This document shows positions 6,238 through 8,752 of a DNA stretch of 8,752 nucleotides, one piece after another. This DNA comes from Abditibacteriota bacterium (lineage in GTDB: Bacteria > Armatimonadota > UBA5829): assembly GCA_017959625.1 (NCBI GenBank), contig JAGDAG010000295.1:1-8752 (forward strand). Direction: 5' to 3'. The stretch's first letter is position 1, and the number at the start of each line of letters is the position of its first letter. Position numbers and translations under genes: made by a program. The notes under the pieces were generated by a model. It saw only the letters and a list, made by a program, of their open reading frames with translations. It had not been told where the DNA came from and ran no database searches.

Positions 6238-8322
6238 ATGTCAAAAGCCTTTTCCCGCAGCGCTGCGGCAGAGGTATATGCCGCGGCAAGGGCGCTGGGG
6301 CAGGAAATACAGAAAATAACGGAAAAAGACGGGAAGGCGCGGAGCAGGATAGCGGCCGCCGCCGAAAAGACCATGGACAAGGACGTGGACGACGTGCTCC
6401 GCGGCACCCCCGTTTCGTTTCTGGAAGACGAAGTGGCGGATTTTGATTCGCGGGTGCTTTCCGTAAGGTTCGCAAACTGCTACGAGCTCAAAAAGGCGGG
6501 GGCGGCCGCCCTGAAGTATTATCTCAAGCCGGCCCAGGCTTCCGCCGTCACCGCCGCCATCGATAACAAAATAAAAGAAATAAGGGGCGTCTGCGTCCCC
6601 CGGATAAACGCCGAGGCCCGGGACATGGATTCCGAAAACCTGGTAAAAGCGGCCGTGGATTATTACCGGCAGCGGGACTCTTTCGAAAAAGCGGAGGCTT
6701 TTCTACGGGACTGCCCCGGCTATTACGGCCTGACAAGCGACCTCTCTCTCGTTTCGGGCTTTTTTAAGTGGACCTTTGCTTCCGGGGCCCGGAAGAAGGC
6801 GGCGGAAGCGGCCTTCGATACCCTGTCGGAGCTTGTGAAAAAGAAGGGCAAGCCGTCAAGGCCCCATTCAGGCGCGGGCGTATCCGGCGCCGAAGCCTGG
6901 AAGGAGTATGAAAAAAACAGCATAGAGATCCACGGTATGCTGGAAAGCCTTTTTCCGGAGCTTTTTCTCAGAGAAGAGCCCGGAGGCTTCGTTTACGGCC
7001 TGCCGGAGGAGTTTGCCGGAGAACTCTCCGGAGAAGAGATACTTACGGAAGGCCTCAACTGCTATCTGAGGTCGTATCAGGAATGGGGCGTAAGGTATAT
7101 ACTCCGGCAGAAAAGGGTCTTGCTGGGAGACGAGATGGGCCTCGGGAAAACCATACAGGCCATAGCGGCCATGGTGTCCGTGAGAAACAGCGGAGGGGAG
7201 CATTTTCTGGTGATATGCCCGGCGGCGGTGATAACCAACTGGTGCAGAGAAATAGAAAAGCATTCCGATCTCACGGCCTACAGGCTCCACGGCGACCGCA
7301 AGGATGAGCTTATCCGCCAGTGGCGTATGAACGGGGGCTGCGCCGTTATGTCCTACGAGGGCACGGAGATCTTTACTCCCGCGGACAGGACCCCCATAGA
7401 TCTGCTGGTGGCCGACGAAGCCCATTACGTCAAGAACCCCTCCGCCCAGAGGACAAAAAGGACCGCGTGGCTGGCGGCGCGGGCAAAAAGGGTGCTGTTC
7501 ATGACCGGGACCGCCCTTGAAAACCGGCAGGAGGAAATGAAAAACCTGGTCTCCATACTGCAGCCCGCCCTGGGGGCCGGCCTGTCCGAGAAAATGTCTC
7601 CCAGGCAGTTCCGGGAGGCTCTGATGCCCGTATATTACAGGCGCAAACGCGAACAGGTGCTTTCGGAGCTGCCGGAACTGGTGGATACTCCCTGCTGGTG
7701 CGATATGACTCCGGAGGATACCGCCGCCTACGCTTCCGCCCTCGCTTCCGGCAATTTCCATGAAGCCAGGCGGGTCTCGTGGATAACCGGCGACGCCGCC
7801 CGCGCTTCAAAGCCTCTGCTTTTGAAAAAAATAATAGAAGAAGCGGAGGAGGAAGACAGAAAGGTGATAGTTTTTTCCTGCTATCTGCGCACCCTGGAGC
7901 AGGCAGTGAACGTTATCGGCGAAAAGTGTATGCCCGTTATAACCGGCTCGGTGCCCCCCGCGAAGCGCCAGCAGATCATAGATGATTTTGAGTCTGCGCC
8001 TCCGGGGACGGCGCTGCCGGCCCAGATAATCGCCGGCGGCACCGGGCTCAACATACAGACAGCCAGCGTGGTGGTGCTTTGCGAGCCCCAGCTGAAGCCC
8101 TCCATCGAGAATCAGGCCGTGTCCAGGGCGTACCGTATGGGGCAGACCAGAAACGTGCTGGTTTACCGTCTGCTGTGCGAGGACACTATAGACGAACAGA
8201 TAACGGATATGCTGAAGGAAAAGCAGGGCATCTTTGACGCCGTTGCGGATATATCCGAGGCGGCGACAAAGGATCCCCAGCTTACAAGCCTTCTGGAATC
8301 CGAACAGAAACGATATGCATAA
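6238..8322 (+). CDS. SNF2-family DNA-dependent ATPase with unrecognised N-terminal region
   Basis: A 694-residue SWI2/SNF2 translocase with both RecA lobes intact: Q-motif-like LRSYQ (277-281), Walker A GDEMGLGKT (297-305), motif Ia ICPAAVITNW (326-335), DEAH (393-396), motif III MTGTALEN (422-429), RRKREQVLSELP (468-479), motif IV KVIVFSCY (542-549), motif V AGGTGLNIQTAS (599-610) and motif VI NQAVSRAYRMGQ (625-636) with R630 and R633. It should hydrolyse ATP and move on duplex DNA. The span between DEAH and motif IV is compact, about 145 residues, as in SMARCAL1-like members. Residues 1-270 are helical, rich in Ala and Lys, and match no domain I recognise; no nuclease, zinc-finger or HARP motif is evident. 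The open frame extends upstream inside the flippase gene, but the ATG at 6238 has GGGGAG 6 bases before it and follows the flippase stop by 2 bases. It could act in repair, transcription recycling or phage defence; none is shown. Confidence 0.93.
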   Translation: MSKAFSRSAAAEVYAAARALGQEIQKITEKDGKARSRIAAAAEKTMDKDVDDVLRGTPVSFLEDEVADFDSRVLSVRFANCYELKKAGAAALKYYLKPAQASAVTAAIDNKIKEIRGVCVPRINAEARDMDSENLVKAAVDYYRQRDSFEKAEAFLRDCPGYYGLTSDLSLVSGFFKWTFASGARKKAAEAAFDTLSELVKKKGKPSRPHSGAGVSGAEAWKEYEKNSIEIHGMLESLFPELFLREEPGGFVYGLPEEFAGELSGEEILTEGLNCYLRSYQEWGVRYILRQKRVLLGDEMGLGKTIQAIAAMVSVRNSGGEHFLVICPAAVITNWCREIEKHSDLTAYRLHGDRKDELIRQWRMNGGCAVMSYEGTEIFTPADRTPIDLLVADEAHYVKNPSAQRTKRTAWLAARAKRVLFMTGTALENRQEEMKNLVSILQPALGAGLSEKMSPRQFREALMPVYYRRKREQVLSELPELVDTPCWCDMTPEDTAAYASALASGNFHEARRVSWITGDAARASKPLLLKKIIEEAEEEDRKVIVFSCYLRTLEQAVNVIGEKCMPVITGSVPPAKRQQIIDDFESAPPGTALPAQIIAGGTGLNIQTASVVVLCEPQLKPSIENQAVSRAYRMGQTRNVLVYRLLCEDTIDEQITDMLKEKQGIFDAVADISEAATKDPQLTSLLESEQKRYA

Positions 8323-8332
8323 GGACAAGAGT

Positions 8333-8752
8333 ATGAAAAGTGTTTTTGGAGATGAAAAAATGTTGTTTTTTGCCTTTCTTGTTTTGTTTTTGCTTTTTGT
8401 TTCCGCTGCAAAGGCCCTGGGGGTGGATTATACCTCGGAGGCCCTTTCCGATGAAATAGTGTGGTTTGACGCTTCGGAGGCCCCCGCCGCGCTTTACGGC
8501 GTCCTGGCTCCCACCCGGGAAGACCCTTACTACCACAGGGTCCCCAAACGCGTGGCGGAGACTGTGTCGAAGGACGTTGTAAGCCTCAGCAAAAATACCG
8601 CGGGGGGCAGGGTGCGCATATACACCGATTCTCCCTTTATCGCCGTCCACGCGGAGCTTTTCGACAGCCTCGTGCTGCACAACATAACCCCTCTGAACAC
8701 CTCCGGATTCGGTATCTATACAATGGAAATATGGAAAAAAGAGGTTTATGCA
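8333..8752 (+). CDS. secreted SGNH/GDSL hydrolase with N-terminal GxDLY domain, 3' end cut by window edge
   Basis: First 140 residues of a protein that is still open at the right edge. A hydrophobic stretch from M10 to A26 followed by AKA (26-28) looks like a signal peptide cleaved before L29; the n-region is unusually acidic (GDEK). The rest fits the GxDLY domain that precedes SGNH/GDSL lipase-acylhydrolase domains: VWFDASEAPAALYGV (43-57), the YYHRVP element (66-71), LSKNTAGGRVRIYTDSPFI (85-103) and the naming motif in the form G125-F-G-I-Y129. The catalytic Ser-Asp-His domain would lie outside the window. Relatives are extracytoplasmic esterases, often thought to deacetylate glycans. The start is ATG at 8333, with AAGGA 7 bases upstream overlapping the stop region of the SNF2 gene. 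ATG at codon 10 is a possible alternative. The 10-base gap suggests translation coupled to the SNF2 gene. The family assignment is from pattern memory of the N-terminal domain only. Confidence 0.8.
   Translation, partial: MKSVFGDEKMLFFAFLVLFLLFVSAAKALGVDYTSEALSDEIVWFDASEAPAALYGVLAPTREDPYYHRVPKRVAETVSKDVVSLSKNTAGGRVRIYTDSPFIAVHAELFDSLVLHNITPLNTSGFGIYTMEIWKKEVYA

Noticed and set aside
4700..6475. A 591-codon open frame on the minus strand.
   Set aside because: It is antisense to the flippase gene and runs over the plus-strand promoter; low-complexity His/Gln/Gly-rich translation with no family match.
8356..8402. T-rich tract near the right end as a terminator or AT-rich regulatory region.
   Set aside because: It encodes the hydrophobic core of a signal peptide (Phe, Leu and Val codons) and no stem precedes it.
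6238..8752. A phage-defence island built on the SNF2 gene.
   Set aside because: No methylase, nuclease, PLD, DUF1998 or other known partner is present in the window; neighbours are envelope genes.

Overview
The window holds seven protein-coding genes in three transcription units and no RNA genes, mobile elements or CRISPR arrays that I can see. The DNA is GC-rich, with frequent ATA (Ile) and AGG (Arg) codons, clear Shine-Dalgarno sites and good sigma70-type promoters (TATAAT, two of them with an extended -10 TGn). The gene content (GH2 glycosidase, Gfo/Idh/MocA oxidoreductase, secreted parallel beta-helix protein, GxDLY/SGNH hydrolase, clustered 4Fe-4S protein) suggests an anaerobic, polysaccharide-using bacterium, perhaps from a gut or rumen community. 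The phylum cannot be fixed from the sequence. Bacteroidetes is unlikely, because its typical -7 promoter is not seen and SD sites are strong.

Minus-strand operon (1-3446, with its promoter at about 3481-3489): a Gfo/Idh/MocA sugar-type dehydrogenase, then a cytoplasmic DUF362 protein with two 4Fe-4S clusters, then a GH2 beta-mannosidase-like enzyme that runs off the left edge just before its catalytic acid/base. A perfect 12-bp hairpin lies between the first two genes. The last two are separated by only a stop codon: TAA is followed directly by an in-frame GTG start. The simplest reading is a glycan or sugar-derivative utilisation operon carrying a redox protein.

Single minus-strand gene (3580-4647): a secreted right-handed beta-helix (pectate-lyase-like) protein with a signal peptide and ten cysteines in the mature chain. 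Its promoter faces a plus-strand promoter, and the two -35 boxes abut at 4703-4714.

Plus-strand operon (4769 to the right edge): a Wzx/WzxC-like polysaccharide flippase, a 694-residue SNF2-family ATPase with an unrecognised 270-residue N-terminal region, and the start of a secreted SGNH/GDSL hydrolase with an N-terminal GxDLY domain. Gaps of 2 and 10 bases imply co-transcription and probably translational coupling. The SNF2 enzyme between two cell-envelope or glycan genes is the oddest arrangement here. No known defence-system partner is visible in the window.
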